From Triticum aestivum (Eukaryota; Streptophyta; Magnoliopsida; Poales; Poaceae): DNA of 64,000 bases. The notes beneath the pieces were generated by a model. That model ran no database searches. It had not been told where the DNA came from and saw only the letters and a list, made by a program, of their open reading frames with translations. Below are positions 1 to 12,179 of this stretch, one piece after another (position 1 is the first letter of the stretch; every line of letters begins with the position of its first letter). The position numbers and the translations under genes are program-made. The stretch covers positions 523,409,184 through 523,473,183 of the forward strand of contig NC_057795.1 of NCBI RefSeq assembly GCF_018294505.1, read 5' to 3'.

Positions 1-491
1 GTCCCCGGCAGAACAGCTCCGCCAGAGCCCTAGATTGATTCCGCCAAGGTTCTACCTCATGGCGGTGGAGTTTCATCCCGTAAGCTTGCCCATGATTTTT
101 TTTTTCAGGGTAAAAGTGATGATATAGCAGAAGATGGACGCCGGAGGCCCACCAGGGGCCCCAGGAGATAGGGGCGCGCCCTATAGGTGGGGGGGCACCC
201 CTGTCTCCTGGACAGGGTGTGGGCCCCCTGGCCTATTTCTTTTGTTCATAAATTCTTATTAAATCCAAAAAGTTGATTCGTGGAGTCTCATGACTTTTGG
301 AGCTGTGCAGAATAGGATTCCAATGTTTGCTCCTTTTCTAGCCAGAATTCCAGCTGCCGGCATTCCCCCTCTTCATGGTAAACCTTGTAAAATAAGAGAG
401 AATAGCCATAAGTATTGAGATATAATGTGTAATAACAGCCCATAATGCAATAAATATTGATATAAAAGCATGATGCAAAATGGACGTATCA
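1..491 (-). repeat. Reversed Gypsy LTR fragment (first ~490 bp of LTR)
   Basis: Read on the minus strand from 491 leftwards, this is the start of the same LTR family that lies at 2340-2830 on the plus strand, beginning TGATACGTCCATTTTGCATC. The two arms differ by scattered substitutions and small indels. The LTR ends exactly at its canonical terminus at 491. The flank at 492 opens directly into coding sequence of the plus-strand element. This fits the outer end of a same-family element inserted in reverse and running out of the window on the left; the 5 bp at 492-496 (TTATG) would be its TSD, but the other copy is not visible. A local inverted duplication is the alternative. Confidence 0.8.
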
Positions 492-492
492 T

Positions 493-798
493 TATGGCTG
501 GACCACGGAGGAAGAAGAAGACTATGATCCAAAGGGGAAGGAGGAGACAAGCTCTGGTGAAGAGGATGATCCACTACCCCAACCTGGTGATATGCATGTG
601 GAGTTCAAGAAGTCAAGCCTCCCTAAGGTCCAGCCTGTCCCACCACATTTTTTGCAGGACAACAAGGCAGCACTATGCAAAAAGATAATGAAACTTGAGC
701 TCGAGAATGAGGATCTGAGGGAGGAAAATTTTAGCCTCAGACGCAAGCTACAGAAGAAAAATGCAACAACTCCACCCTCAACACCTCCGGAGAAATAA
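493..798 (+). pseudogene. C-terminal tail of Gypsy element ORF (gag-like)
   Basis: The open frame runs into the junction at 491/492 and ends at TAA 796-798, giving about 101 residues without a start of its own. The visible protein is highly acidic at its N-side (runs of Glu/Asp), then carries a Pro-rich stretch, then a Lys/Glu/Leu-rich segment with heptad-like leucines (about residues 63-88) suggesting a short coiled coil, and a Pro/Thr-rich end. No zinc knuckle, protease or RT motif is present. Its place directly before the long 3' untranslated region shows it is the last coding piece of the element. I do not recognise a specific function; a gag-like structural role is inferred from position and composition. 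Confidence 0.6.
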
Positions 799-2339
799 TC
801 ACATGGGTATGGGCACTCCCCTTGGCAACTACCAAGCTTGGGGGAGGTGCCCCGGTATCGTATCACCATCACACTCCTATCTTTATCGCTTTATTTAGTT
901 CGATCCTTTTAGTAGTATCTTGATCTAGTAGTTTGAAATTTAGATATCAAGTAGTTTCGAGTTTTGCTTTGTGATCTCTTTATGTAATCGAGTCTGTGTG
1001 CTATCTATAATAAAGATTAGTGTTGAGTCAAGGGCTTTGCTATGTTGCTATGATCTTGAGAAAGTAGAAAGAATAAAAGAGTTCATATTGATCTTATGGA
1101 TAGTGATAACTTCGCACGTAGAAAGTATGAGGCATAAAAATTGTTGAGAGTTGATGACCGTAGCCTTGGTCATCGTTGCCATTAATAGGAAGTGATAAGG
1201 AAAGAGGGGTTCACATATAAATATATTATCTTGGACATCTTTTATGATTGTGAAGCACTCATTAAGTATGACATGCTTAAATAGTTGATGTTGGACAAGG
1301 AAGACAACGTAATGGTTTATGTTTTCTGACATCTCTGTTAAAGTATATTGTCATGACCTTCCAAACATGTTGAGCTTGCCTTTCCCCCTCATGCTAGCCA
1401 AATTCCTTGCACCAAGTAGACATACTACTTGTGCTTCCAATTATCCTTAAACCCAGTTTTGCCATGAGAGTCCATCATACCTACCTATGGATTGAGTAAG
1501 ATCCTTCAAGTAAGTTGTCATCGGTGCAAGCAATAAAAATTTCTCTCTAAATATGCATGACTTATTAGTGCAGAGAAAATAAACTTTGTACGAACTTGTT
1601 GTGGAAGTAATAAAAGCGACGAACTGCATAATAAAGGTCCACATACAAGGGGCCATATAAAGTGATGTTCTTTTGCATTAAGATTTTGTGCATCAACCCT
1701 AAACGCGGATGACAACCTCTGCTTCCCTCTGCGAAGGGCCTATCTTTTACTTTATGTTTTTACTTTATGCTTGAGTCAAGGTGATCCTCACCTTTCCCTT
1801 TTTATTTTATCCTTTGGCAAGCTCCTCGTGTTTGAAAGATCATGATGCATATATCCAATTGGATGTAAGTTAGCATGGGCCATTATTGTTGACATCACCT
1901 AAAGGTGAATACATTGGGAGGCAACACAATAAGCCCCTATCTTTCTCAGTGTCCGGCTGAAACTCTATAACCACAAGTATTGCGTGAGTGTTAACAATTA
2001 TAGGAGACTACGAGATAGTTGAGTATGTGAGCTTGCTGAAAAGCTCTGTTATTGACTCTTTCTGATGTTACGATAAATTGCAATTGCTTCAATGACTGAG
2101 ATTATAGTTTGTTAGTTCCCAAGGAAGTTTTTGAACCATACTTGACATTGTGAATTGCTTGTTACTTGAGCATAGGAAATCATATGACAAAATCTATATA
2201 TGTTGCTGTTATTAGAATAATCATGATGCCCTCATGTCCGTATTTTATTTTTGTCGACACCTCTATCTCTAAACATGTGGACATATTTTTCGATTTCGGC
2301 TTCCGCTTGAGGACAAGCGAGGTCTAAGCTTGGATGAGT
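799..2339 (+). other. 3' untranslated region and polypurine tract of Gypsy element
   Basis: About 1.5 kb of AT-rich sequence without a convincing reading frame on either strand. It lies between the ORF tail and the 3' LTR. The last 15 bases (about 2325-2339, TAAGCTTGGATGAGT) stand where the plus-strand priming polypurine tract belongs; the tract is partly eroded. The ~95-residue minus-strand frame at 1048-1332 shows no protein character. Confidence 0.7.
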
Positions 2340-3861
2340 TGATACGTCCATTTTGCATCATGCTTTTATATCAATATTTATTGCATTATGGGCTGTTATT
2401 ACACATTATATCTCAATACTTATGGCTATTCTCTCTTATTTTACAAGGTTTACCATGAAGAGGGGGAATGCCAGCAGCTGGAATTCTGGCTGGAAAAGGA
2501 GCAAACGTTGGAAACCTATTATGCACAGCTCCAAAAGTCCTGAGACTCCATGAAACAACCTTTTGGATTTAATAAGAATTTATGAGCGAAAGAAATAGGC
2601 CAGGGGGCCCACACCCTGTCCAGGAGACAGGGGGGCGCGCTCCCCCCTATAGGGCGCCCCCTATCTCCTGGGCCCCCTGGTGGGTCTCTGGCATTCATCT
2701 TCTGCTATATCATCACTTTTACCCTGGAAAAAATCATGGGCAAGCTTACGGGATGAAACTCCGCCGCCACGAGGCGGAACCTTGGCGGAATCAATCTAGA
2801 GCTCTGGCAGAGCTGTTCTGCCGGGGACACTTCCCTCTGGAAGGGGGAAATCATCACCAACATCATCACCAACGATCCTCTCATCGGGAGGGTGTCAATA
2901 TCCATCAACATCTTCACCAGAACCATCTCCTCTCAAAACCCTAGTTCATCTCTTGTATCCAATCTTGTATCAAAACCATAAATTGGTACATGTGGGTTGC
3001 TAGTAGTGTTGATTACTCCTTGTAGTTGATGTTAATTGGTTTACTTGGTGGAAGATCATATGTTCAGATCCTTTATGCATATTATTACTCCTATGATTAT
3101 GAACATGAATATGCTTTGTGAGTACTTACGTTTGTTCCTGAGGACACGGGTGAAATCTTGCTATTAGTAGTCATGTGAATTTGGTATTCATTCGATATTT
3201 TGATGAGATGTATGTTGTCTTTTCCTCTAGTGGTGTTATGTGAACGTCGACTACATGACACTTCACCATTATTTGGGCCTAGAGGAAGGCATGGGGAAGT
3301 AATAAGTAGATGATGGGTTGCTAGAGTGACAGAAGCTTAAACCTAGTTTATGCGTTGCTTCGTTAGGGGCTGATATGGATCCATACGCTTAAGCTGTGGT
3401 TAGGTTTACCTTAATACTCCTTTTTGTAGTTGCGGATACTTGCAATAGGGGTTAATCATAAGTGGGATGCTTGTCCAAGTTAGGGCAGTACCCAAGTACC
3501 AGTCCACCCACATATCAAATTATCAAAGTACCGAACGCGAATCATATGAACATGATGAAAACTAGCTTGACGATAATTCCCAATATGTCCTCGGGAGCTC
3601 TTTTATTATTATTAGAATTTGTCCAGGCTTATCCTTTGCTACACAAAGGATTGGGCCATCATGCTGCACTTTACTTACTTTATTTACTTGTTGCTCGTTA
3701 CTATTTATCTTATCACAAAACTATCTATCACCTACAATTTCAGTGCTTGCAGAGAAAACCTTACTGAAAACCGCTTATCATTTCCTTCTGCTCCTTGTTG
3801 GGTTCGAATCTCTTACTTATGGAAAGGACTACGATAGATCCCCTACACTTGTGGGTCATCA
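2340..3861 (+). repeat. 3' LTR of Gypsy element
   Basis: A 1,522-bp LTR with TG...CA ends: TGATACGTCC at 2340 and GGGTCATCA ending at 3861. Its first ~490 bp pair with the reversed copy at 1-491. A GC-rich patch at about 2600-2680 is palindrome-rich (GGGGGGCGCGC and GGGCGCCCC blocks). Confidence 0.88.
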
Positions 3862-4135
3862 ATGACCTTTGGTAGTGAGCTTGGAAACAATCTTCACGAC
3901 ACGACGCTCTAGTTCCTCATCAGATGTGAGAAGAGGAGGGGTCACTTTATCATCTTGAGAGCCGTCTTGAGCTTGCTCTTGATCTTGAACTTGCTCGAAG
4001 GGGAGAACTTGACCTTGGGCATCATTTGGTGGTTCACCACCATCTTGAGTTTGATCTTTCCCTTGATCTTGTTCAAGAGGTTGAGGGCCTTCACTTTGTT
4101 CTTCGGAAGCGTGTGGGTCTTGGGTTGGTGATGGC
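3862..4135 (-). pseudogene. Sirevirus pol fragment (hinge between integrase and RT)
   Basis: An uninterrupted minus-strand frame of about 91 codons, very rich in Gln, Asp and Glu, ending in a conserved basic/hydrophobic segment (ERRVVKIVSKLTTKGH). This is the low-complexity linker between integrase and reverse transcriptase of a Sirevirus Copia polyprotein. It is the direct continuation of the frame that stops at 48058: the 5 bp 4131-4135 (ATGGC) recur at 48058-48062 as the TSD of the Angela element that separates them by 44 kb. Its left end is cut at 3862 by the Gypsy insertion, so RT and RNase H lie beyond the left edge or are lost. Confidence 0.85.
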
Positions 4136-5855
4136 TATTGGAAATATGCCCTAGAGGCAATAATAAAATGATTATTATTATATTTCCTTGTTCATGATAA
4201 TTGTCTATTATTCATGCTATAATTGTGTTAACCGGAAACAGTGATACATGTGTGAATACATAGACCACAACATGTCCCTAGTGAGCCTCTAGTTGACTAG
4301 CTCGTTGATCAACAGATGGTCATGGTTTCCTGACTATGGACATTGGATGTCATTGATAACGAGATCACATCATTAGGAGAATGATGTGATGGACAAGACC
4401 CAATCCTAAGCATAGCACAAGATCGTGTAGTTCGTTTGCTAAAGCTTTTCTAATGTCAAGTATCAGTTCCTTAGACCATGAGAATGTGTAACTCCCGGAT
4501 ATCGTAGGAGTGCTTTGGGTGTACCAAACGTCACAACGTAACTGGGTGACTATAAAGGTGCACTACAGGTATCTCCGAAAGTGTCTATTGGGTTGGCACG
4601 AATCGAGACTGGAATTTGTCACTCCGTATGACGAAGAGGTATCTCTGGGCCCACTAGGTAATGCATCATCATAATGAGATCAATGTGACTAAGTGGTTGG
4701 TCACAGGATCATGCATTATGTAACGAGTAAAGTGACTTGCCGGTAATGAGATTAAACGAGGTATTAGGATACCGATGATCGAATCTCGGGCAAGTAACGT
4801 ACCGATTGACAAAGGGAATTGCATACGAGATTACTTGAATCCTCGACATCATGGTTCATCCGATGAGATCATCATGGAACATGTGGGAGCCAACATGCGT
4901 ATCCAAATCCCGCTGTTGGTTATTGGCCGGAGAGCTGTCTCGGTCTTGTCTACATGATTCCCGAACCCGTAGGGTCTACACACTTAAGGTTCGATGACAC
5001 TAGGGTTATTAGGAAGACTTGTATGTGATTACTGAATGCTGTTCGGAGTCCCGGATGAGATCCCGGACGCACGAGGAGTTCCGGAATGGTCCGGAGGTGA
5101 AGATTTATATATGGGAAGTCGTCATACGGTCACCGGAAAAGTTCGGGGGCATACTGGTATTGTACCGGGGCCATCGGAGGGGTTCCGGGGGTCCACCGGG
5201 AGGGGCCACCTCTCTCGGAGGGCCTCATGGGCCGTAGTGGGAAGGGAACTAGCCCTTGTAGGGCTGGGCGCATCCCCCCCTTGGGCCCATGCGCCTAGGG
5301 TTGGGGGGAAACCCTAAAGGGGGCGCCCCCCTTGCTTGGGGGGCAAGCCCCCTCCCCTTGGCCCCCCCTCTAGATCTCATCTATAGGGGGCCGGCCCCCT
5401 TCCCCCTTCTCCTATAAGTAGAGGGGCGAGGGGAGGGCTGCAGGACCACACCTAAGGTGCAGCCCCTCCCCTCCCCAACAGCTCTCCTCCTCCGCAAGAG
5501 CTTGGCGAAGCCCTGCCGGAGTACTGCCTCTCCATCACTACCACGCTGTCGTGCTGCTGTTGGAGCCCCTCTTCCTCAACCTATCCCTCCTCCTTGCTGG
5601 ATCAAGGTGCGGGAGACGTCACTGGGATGCACGTGTGTTGAACGCGGAGGTGCCGTTATTCGGTGCTAAGATCGAAATCCACCACGATCTGAATCGCTTC
5701 GAGTACGACTCCCTCATCCGCGTTCTTGTAACGCTTCCATCTCGCGGTCTTCAAGGGTATGAAGATGCACTCCTCTCTCTCTCATTGCTAGTTACTCCAT
5801 AGATTGATCTTGGTGATGCGTAGAATTTTTTTATTTTATGCAATGATCCCCAACA
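4136..5855 (+). repeat. 5' LTR of plus-strand Angela
   Basis: A 1,720-bp LTR from TATTGGAAATATGCCC (the canonical second base G is mutated to A) to GATCCCCAACA at 5855. It contains a GC-rich block at about 5200-5400 and a TATA box at 5413. Compared with the 3' LTR it retains about 25 bp near 4270-4296 that the 3' LTR lacks. Confidence 0.93.
5413..5420 (+). promoter_or_regulatory. TATA box in Angela 5' LTR
   Basis: TATAAGTA at the end of the GC-rich block; the 3' LTR has TATAAATA at the matching place (47613-47620). This is the standard position of the LTR promoter in BARE/Angela elements. Confidence 0.6.
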
Positions 5856-6470
5856 GTGGCATCATGAGCTAGGTCTATGCGTAGCACGAGTAGAACACAA
5901 TTTTGTTGCGGGCGTAGATTTTGTCAATTTACTTGCCACTACTAGTCTTCTCTTGTTTCGGCGGTATAATGGGATGAAGCGGCCCGGACCGACCTTACAC
6001 ATACGCTTACGTGAGACAGGTTCCACCGACTGACATGCACTAGTTGCATAAGGTGGCTAGCGGGTGTCTGTCTCTCCCACCTTAGTCGGATCGGATTCGA
6101 TGAAAATGGTCCTTATGAAGGGTAAATAGAAACTGGCATATCACGTTGTGGTTTTGGCGTAGGTAAGAAATGTTCTTGCTAGAACCCTATTGCAGACACG
6201 TAGAAACATGCAACAACAATTAGAGGACGTCTAACTTGTTTTTGCAGCATATGCCTTGTGATGTGATATGGCCAAAAAGGATGTGATGAATGAAATATAT
6301 GTGATGTATGAGATTGATCATGTTCTTGTAATTGGAATCACGACTTTCATGTCGATGAGTATGACAACCAGCAGGATCCATAGGAGTTGTCTTTATTTAT
6401 TGTATGACCTGCGTGTCACTGAATAACACCATGTAATTACTTTACTTCATTGCTAAACCGTTAGCCATAG
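5856..6470 (+). other. Angela leader, first part, with primer-binding site
   Basis: Starts with TGGCATCATGAGC at 5857, a variant of the Copia initiator-Met tRNA primer-binding site. The rest is non-coding leader. It is interrupted at 6470 by the minus-strand Angela (TSD CATAG, 6466-6470) and resumes at 15174. Confidence 0.85.
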
Positions 6471-8176
6471 TGTCGGGGAACGTTGCACAAAATAAAAAAT
6501 TTCCTATGTTCACCCATATCAATCTATGAGTTCATCTAGCAACGAGAGAGGGGAGTGCATCTACATACCCTTGTAGATCGCGAGCGAAAGCGTTCAAGAG
6601 AACGGGATTGAGGGAGTCGTACTCGTCGTGATCCAAATCACCGGAGATCCTAGCGCCGAATGGACGGCACCTCCGCGTTCAACACACGTACGGTCAGCGT
6701 GACGTCTCCTCCTTCTTGATCCAGCAAGGGGAAGGAGAGGTTGATGAAGATCCAGTAGCACGACGGCGTGGTGGTGGATGTAGCAGAGTTCCGACAGGGC
6801 TTCGCCAAGCGACTACGGGAGGAGGAGGTGTAGCAAGGGGAGAGGGAGGCGCCAAGACTTCAGGGTCTGGCTGCCCTCCCTCCCCCCTTTATATAGCCCC
6901 CCTGGGGGGTGCCGGCCTTGGAGATGGGATCTCCAAGGGGGGCGGCGGCCAAGGGGGAGGCTTGCCCCCCAAGGCAAGTGGAGGCGCCCCCCCCACCCTA
7001 GGGTTTCCAACCCTAGGCGCAGGGGGGCACAAGGGGGGGCGCACCAGCCCACCAGGGGCTGGTCCCCTCCCCACTTCAGCCCACGGGGCCCGCCGGGACA
7101 GGTGGCCCCACCCGGTCGACCCCTGGGACCCTTCCGGTGGTCCCGGTACAATACCGGTGACCCCCGAAACTCTCCTGATGGCCGAAACTGCACTTCCTAT
7201 ATATAATTCTTCACCTCCGGACCATTCCGGAACTCCTCGTGACGTCCGGGATCTCATCCGGGACTCCGAACAACTTTCGGTTTGCTGCATACTCATATCT
7301 CTACAACCCTAGCATCACCGAACCTTAAGTGTGTAGACCCTACGGGTTCGGGAGACACGTAGACATGACCGAGATGGCTCTCCGGTCAATAACCAACAGC
7401 GGGATCTGGATACCCATGTTGGCTCCCACATGCTCCTCGATGATCTCATCGGATGAACCACGATGTTGAGGATTCAAGCAACCCCGTACACAATTCCCTT
7501 TGTCAATCGGTATGTTACTTGCCCGAGATTCGATCGTCGGTATCCCAATACCTCGTTCAATCTCGTTACCGGCAAGTCACTTTACTCGTACCATAATGCA
7601 TGATCCCGTGACCATACACTTGGTCACTTTGAGCTCATTATGATGATGCACTACCGAGTGGGCCCAGAGATACCTCTCCGTCATACGGAGTGACAAATCC
7701 CTGTCTCGATCCGTGTAAACCCAACAGACACTTTCGGAGATACCCGTAGTATACCTTTATAGTCACCCAGTTACGTTGTGACGTTTGGTACACCCAAAGC
7801 ACTCCTACGGTATCCGGGAGTTACACGATCTCATGGTCTAAGGAGAAGATACTTGACATTGGAAAAGCTCTAGCAAACGAACTACACGATCTTGTGCTAT
7901 GCTTAGGATTGGGTCTTGTCCATCACATCATTCTCCTAATGATGTGATCCCGTTATCAACGACATCCAATGTCCATAGTCAGGAATCCATGACTATCTGT
8001 TGATCAACGAGCTAGTCAACTAGAGGCTCACTAGGGACATATTGTGGTTTATGTATTCACACGTGTATTACGATTTCCGGATAATACAATTATAGCATGA
8101 ATAAAAGACAATTATCATGAACAAGGAAATATAATAATAATCCTTTTATTATTGCCTGTAGGGCATATTTCCAACA
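6471..8176 (-). repeat. 3' LTR of minus-strand Angela
   Basis: A 1,706-bp LTR. On the plus strand it runs from TGTCGGGGAACG to CATATTTCCAACA. It is followed at 8177-8189 by the complement of the polypurine tract (GTCTCCCACTTGC). The TATA box is near 6890-6898 on the minus strand. Short proline/glycine-rich frames across 6716-7312 come from GC-rich LTR sequence and are not genes. Confidence 0.93.
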
Positions 8177-8208
8177 GTCTCCCACTTGCACTAGAGTCAA
8201 TAATCTAG

Positions 8209-9492
8209 TTACATTGTGATGAATCGAACACCCATAGAGTTCTGGTGTTGATCATGTTTTGCTCGCGGTAGAGGTTTAGTCAACGGACCTGCGACATTCA
8301 GATCCGTATGTACTTTGCAAATATCTATGTCTCCATCTTGAACATTTTCACGGATGGAGTTGAAACGACGCTTGATGTGCCTGGTCTTCTTGTGCAACCT
8401 AGGCTCCTTGGCAAGGGCAATAGCTCCAGTGTTGTCACAGAAGAGAGTGATCGGCCCCGACGCATTGGGTATGACTCCTAGGTCGGTGATGAACTGTTTC
8501 ATCCATATTGCTTCATGCGCTGCCTCCGAGGCTACCATGTACTCCGCTTCACATGTAGATCCCGCCACGACGCTGTGCTTGCAACTGCACCAGCTTACTG
8601 CTCCACGATTCAACATATACACGTATCTAGTTTGTGACTTAGAGTCATCCAGATCTGTGTCGAAGCTAGCGTCGACGTAACCCTTTACGACGAGCTCTTC
8701 GTCACCTCCATAGACGAGAAACATGTCCTTTGTCCTTTTCAGGTACTTCAGGATATTCTTGACCGCTGTCCAGTGTTCCTTGCCGGGATTACTTTGGTAC
8801 CTTCCTACCAAACTTACGGCAAGGTTTACATCAGGTCTGGTACACAGCATGGCATACATAATAGATCCTATGGCTGAGGCATAGGGGATGACACTCATCT
8901 CTTCTTTATCTTCTGCCGTGGTCGGGCATTGAGCCGAGCTCATTCTCACACCTTGCAACACAGGCAAGAACCCTTTCTTGGACTGATCCATATTGAACTT
9001 CTTCAATATCTTATCAAGGTATGTGCTTTGTGAAAGACCTATGAGGCGTCTCGATCTATCCCTATAGATCTTGATGCCTAATATATAAGCAGCTTCTCCA
9101 AGGTCCTTCATTAAAAAATACTTATTCAAGTAGGCCTTAATGCTGTCCAAAAGTTCTATATCATTTCCCATCAAAAGTATGTCATCTACATATAATATGA
9201 GAAATGCTATAGAGCTCCCACTCACTTTCTTGTAAATGTAGGCTTCTCCATAAGTCTGCATAAACCCAAACGCTTTGATCATCTCATCAAAGCAAATGTT
9301 CCAACTCCGAGATGCTTGCACCAGCCCATAAATGGATCGCTGGAGCTTGCATACCTTGTTAGCATTCTTAGGATCGACAAAACCTTCCGGCTGCATCATA
9401 AACAGTCCTTCCTTAAGATGTCCGTTAAGGAATGCCGTTTTGACGTCCATCTGCCATATCTCATAATCATAGTATGCGGCAATTGCTAACAT
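8209..9492 (-). CDS. Uninterrupted RT-RNase H ORF of minus-strand Angela
   Basis: A 427-codon open frame from ATG 9492, just after the TGA at 9496-9498, to the normal polyprotein stop at 8209. It holds most of the Copia reverse transcriptase (YVDD at about residues 101-104) and the RNase H domain with its typical Asp/Glu-containing blocks and the C-terminal LTKPLPRAKHDQH motif. The N-terminal RT finger region lies upstream of the stop, so the product would be an incomplete enzyme. Nothing suggests separate expression; the frame simply has not been hit yet. Confidence 0.7.
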   Translation of the reverse strand: MLAIAAYYDYEIWQMDVKTAFLNGHLKEGLFMMQPEGFVDPKNANKVCKLQRSIYGLVQASRSWNICFDEMIKAFGFMQTYGEAYIYKKVSGSSIAFLILYVDDILLMGNDIELLDSIKAYLNKYFLMKDLGEAAYILGIKIYRDRSRRLIGLSQSTYLDKILKKFNMDQSKKGFLPVLQGVRMSSAQCPTTAEDKEEMSVIPYASAIGSIMYAMLCTRPDVNLAVSLVGRYQSNPGKEHWTAVKNILKYLKRTKDMFLVYGGDEELVVKGYVDASFDTDLDDSKSQTRYVYMLNRGAVSWCSCKHSVVAGSTCEAEYMVASEAAHEAIWMKQFITDLGVIPNASGPITLFCDNTGAIALAKEPRLHKKTRHIKRRFNSIRENVQDGDIDICKVHTDLNVAGPLTKPLPRAKHDQHQNSMGVRFITM

Positions 9493-12179
9493 GATTCAGA
9501 TGGACTTTAGCTTCGCTACGGGAGAGAATGTCTCATCGTAGTCAACCCCTTGAACTTGTCGATAACCCTTAGTGACAAGTCGAGCTTTATAGATGGTAAC
9601 ATTACCATCCGCGTCCGTCTTCTTCTTAAAGATCCATTTGTTTTCTATCGCTCGCCGATCATCGGGCAAGTCTGTCAAAGTCCATACTTCATTTTCATAC
9701 ATGGATCCTATCTCGGATTGCATGGCTTCAAGCCATTTGTTGGAGTCTGGGCCCGCCATCGCTTCTTCATAGTTCGAAGGTTCACCATTGTCTAACAACA
9801 TGATTTCCAGGACAGGGTCGCCATACCACTCTAGTGTGGAACGTGTCCTTGTGGACCTACGAAGTTCAGTAGCAACTTGATCCGAAGTACCTTGATCATC
9901 ATCATTAATTTCCTCTCTAGTCGGTGGAGGCACCACACGAACATTTTCCTGAGATGCACTACTTTCTGGTTCAAGAGGTAGTACTTCATCGAGTTCTACT
10001 TTCCTCCCACTTACTTCTTTCGAGAGAAACTCTTTTTCCAGAAAGGATCCGTTCTTGGCAACAAAGATCTTGCCTTCGGATCTTAAGTAGAAGGTATACC
10101 CAATGGTTTCCTTAGGGTATCCTATGAAGACGCATTTTTCCAACTTGGGTTCGAGCTTTTCACGTTGAAGTTTCTTGACATAAGCATCGCATCCCCAAAC
10201 TTTTAGAAACGACAACTTAGGTTTCTTCCCAAACCATAATTCATACGGTGTCGTCTCAACGGATTTAGACGGAGCCCTATTTAAAGTGAATGTAGCTGTC
10301 TCTAGAGCGTATCCCCAAAATGATAGCGGTAAATCGGTAAGAGACATCATAGATCGCACCATATCCAATAGAGTGCGATTACGGCGTTTGGACACACTGT
10401 TACGCTGAGGTGTTCCAGGCGGCGTGAGTTGTGAAACGATTCCACTCCGTAAGTGCGTACCAAATTCGTGACTTAAATATTCTCCTCCACGATCTGATCG
10501 TAATAATTTTATCTTTCGGTCACGTTGATTCTCTACTTCATTCTGAAATTCTTTGAACTTTTCAAAGGTCTCAGACTTGTGTTTCATCAAGTAGACATAC
10601 CCATATCTACTTAAGTCATCAGTGAGAGTGAGAACATAACGATATCCTCCACGAGCTTCAACGCTCATTGGACCACACACATCAGTATGTATGATCTCCA
10701 ATAAGTTGGTTGCTCGCTCCATCGTTCCAGAGAACGGAGTCTTGGTCATTTTGCCCATGAGGCATGGTTCGCATGTGCCAAATGATTCATAATCGAGAGA
10801 CTCTAAAAGTCCATCAGCATGGAGCTTCTTCATGCGCTTGACACCAATGTGACCAAGGCAGCAGTGCCACAAGTATGTGGGACTATCATTATCAACTTTA
10901 CATCTTTTGGTATTCACACTATGAATATGTGTAACATTACGTTCGAGATTCATTAACCATTGACCATCGGGGCATGACCATAAAACATATCTCTCATATA
11001 AATAGAACAACCATTATTCTTGGATTTAAATGAGTAGCTATATCGTATTAAACGAGATCCAGATACAATGTTCATGCTCAAACTTGGCACTAAATAACAA
11101 TTATTGAGGTTTAAAACTAATCCCGTGGGTAAATGTGGAGGCAGCGTGCTGACGGCAATCACATCGACCTTGGAACCATTCCCGACGCGCATCGTCACCT
11201 CGTCCTTCGCCAGTCTCCGCTTATTCCACAGCTCCTGCTGTGAGTTACAAATATGAGCAACGACACCGGTATCAAATACCCATGAGTTACTACGAGTACT
11301 GGTAAGGTACACATCAATTACATGTATATCAAATATACCTTTAGTGTTGCCGACCTTCTTGTCCGCTAAGTATTTGGGGCAGTTCCGCTTCCAGTGACCC
11401 TTCCCTTTGCAATAAAAGCACTCAGTCTCAGGCTTGGGTCCATTCTTTGACTTCTTCCCGGCAACTGGCTTACCGGGTGCGGCAACATCCTTGCTGTCCT
11501 TCTTGAAGTTCTTCTTACCCTTGCCCTTCTTGAACTTAGTGGTTTTATTGACCATCAACACTTGATGTTCCTTTTTGATTTCTACCTCTGCTGACTTCAG
11601 CATTGAAAATACTTCAGGAATAGTTTTCACCATCCCCTGCATATTGTAGTTCATCACAAAGCTCTTGTAGCTCGATGGGAGCGACTAAAGGATTCTGTCA
11701 ATGACCGCCTCGTCCGGGAGGTTAATGTCCAGCTGGGACAGGTGGTTGTGCAACCCAGACATTTTGAGTATGTGCTCACTGACAGAACTATTTTGCTCCA
11801 TCTTACAAGTATAGAACTTGTCGGAGACTTCATATCTCTCGACCCGGACATGAGCTTGAAAAACCATTTTCAGCTCCTCGAACATCTCATATGCTCCGTG
11901 TTGCTCAAAACGCTTTTGGATCCCCGGTTCTAAGTTGTAAAGCATGCCGCACTGAACGAGGGAGTAATCATTAGCACGTGACTGCCAAGCGTTCATGACG
12001 TCTTGGTTCTCCGGGATGGGTGCATCACCTAGCGGTCCTTCTAGGACATATGCTTTCTTGGCAGCTATGAGGATGATCCTCAGGTTCCGGACCCAGTCCG
12101 TATAGTTGCTGCCATCATCTTTCTGCTTGGTTTTCTCTAGGAACGCGTTGAAGTTCATGTTGACATGAGTGTTGGCCAT
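8209..12179 (-). pseudogene. gag-pol: Angela gag-pol polyprotein, disrupted
   Basis: Minus-strand Copia polyprotein of about 1,320 codons starting at ATG 12179. Order: Copia gag domain (UBN2-like), intact CX2CX4HX4C zinc knuckle (near 11375-11425), protease (Asp-Thr-Gly at about 11270), gag-pre-integrase HHCC region, integrase, RT with YVDD, RNase H. Defects seen: CAG-to-TAG stop at 11685-11687; a deletion of about 7 bp near 10955 relative to the plus-strand copy, shifting frame; CGA-to-TGA stop at 9496-9498. The third integrase catalytic residue is Lys instead of Glu, while the two Asp remain. Gag, processing enzyme, integrase and RT-RNase H would act in cytoplasmic virus-like particles if intact. 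The retained knuckle and YVDD motif suggest recent decay. Confidence 0.93.

Larger units (their letters stand above)
492..3861 (+). mobile_element. Gypsy LTR retrotransposon, 3' part
   Basis: The 3' end of a Gypsy element: coding tail (493-798), long untranslated region, polypurine-like tract (about 2325-2339) and complete 3' LTR (2340-3861). Its 5' part is cut off by the reversed LTR at 1-491. The right boundary abuts minus-strand Sirevirus coding sequence at 3862, so the element is inserted in Sirevirus pol. The expected TSD is ATGAC (3862-3866), but the left copy lies outside the window. The LTR style, starting TGATACGTC and ending GGGTCATCA, is that of the abundant Triticeae Athila-lineage Gypsy families (Fatima/Sabrina group). 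I cannot decide the family by eye. Confidence 0.85.

Noticed and set aside
1048..1715. Several 65-95 codon minus-strand frames, checked for a host gene
   Set aside because: AT-rich 3' untranslated region of a Gypsy element; no codon bias, no splice-compatible extension, no known motif.
6716..7312. Long Gly/Pro-rich frames on both strands in GC-rich LTR sequence (also near 13640-14185)
   Set aside because: They lie wholly in Angela LTRs, appear in several frames at once and reflect GC-rich composition without stops, not coding.
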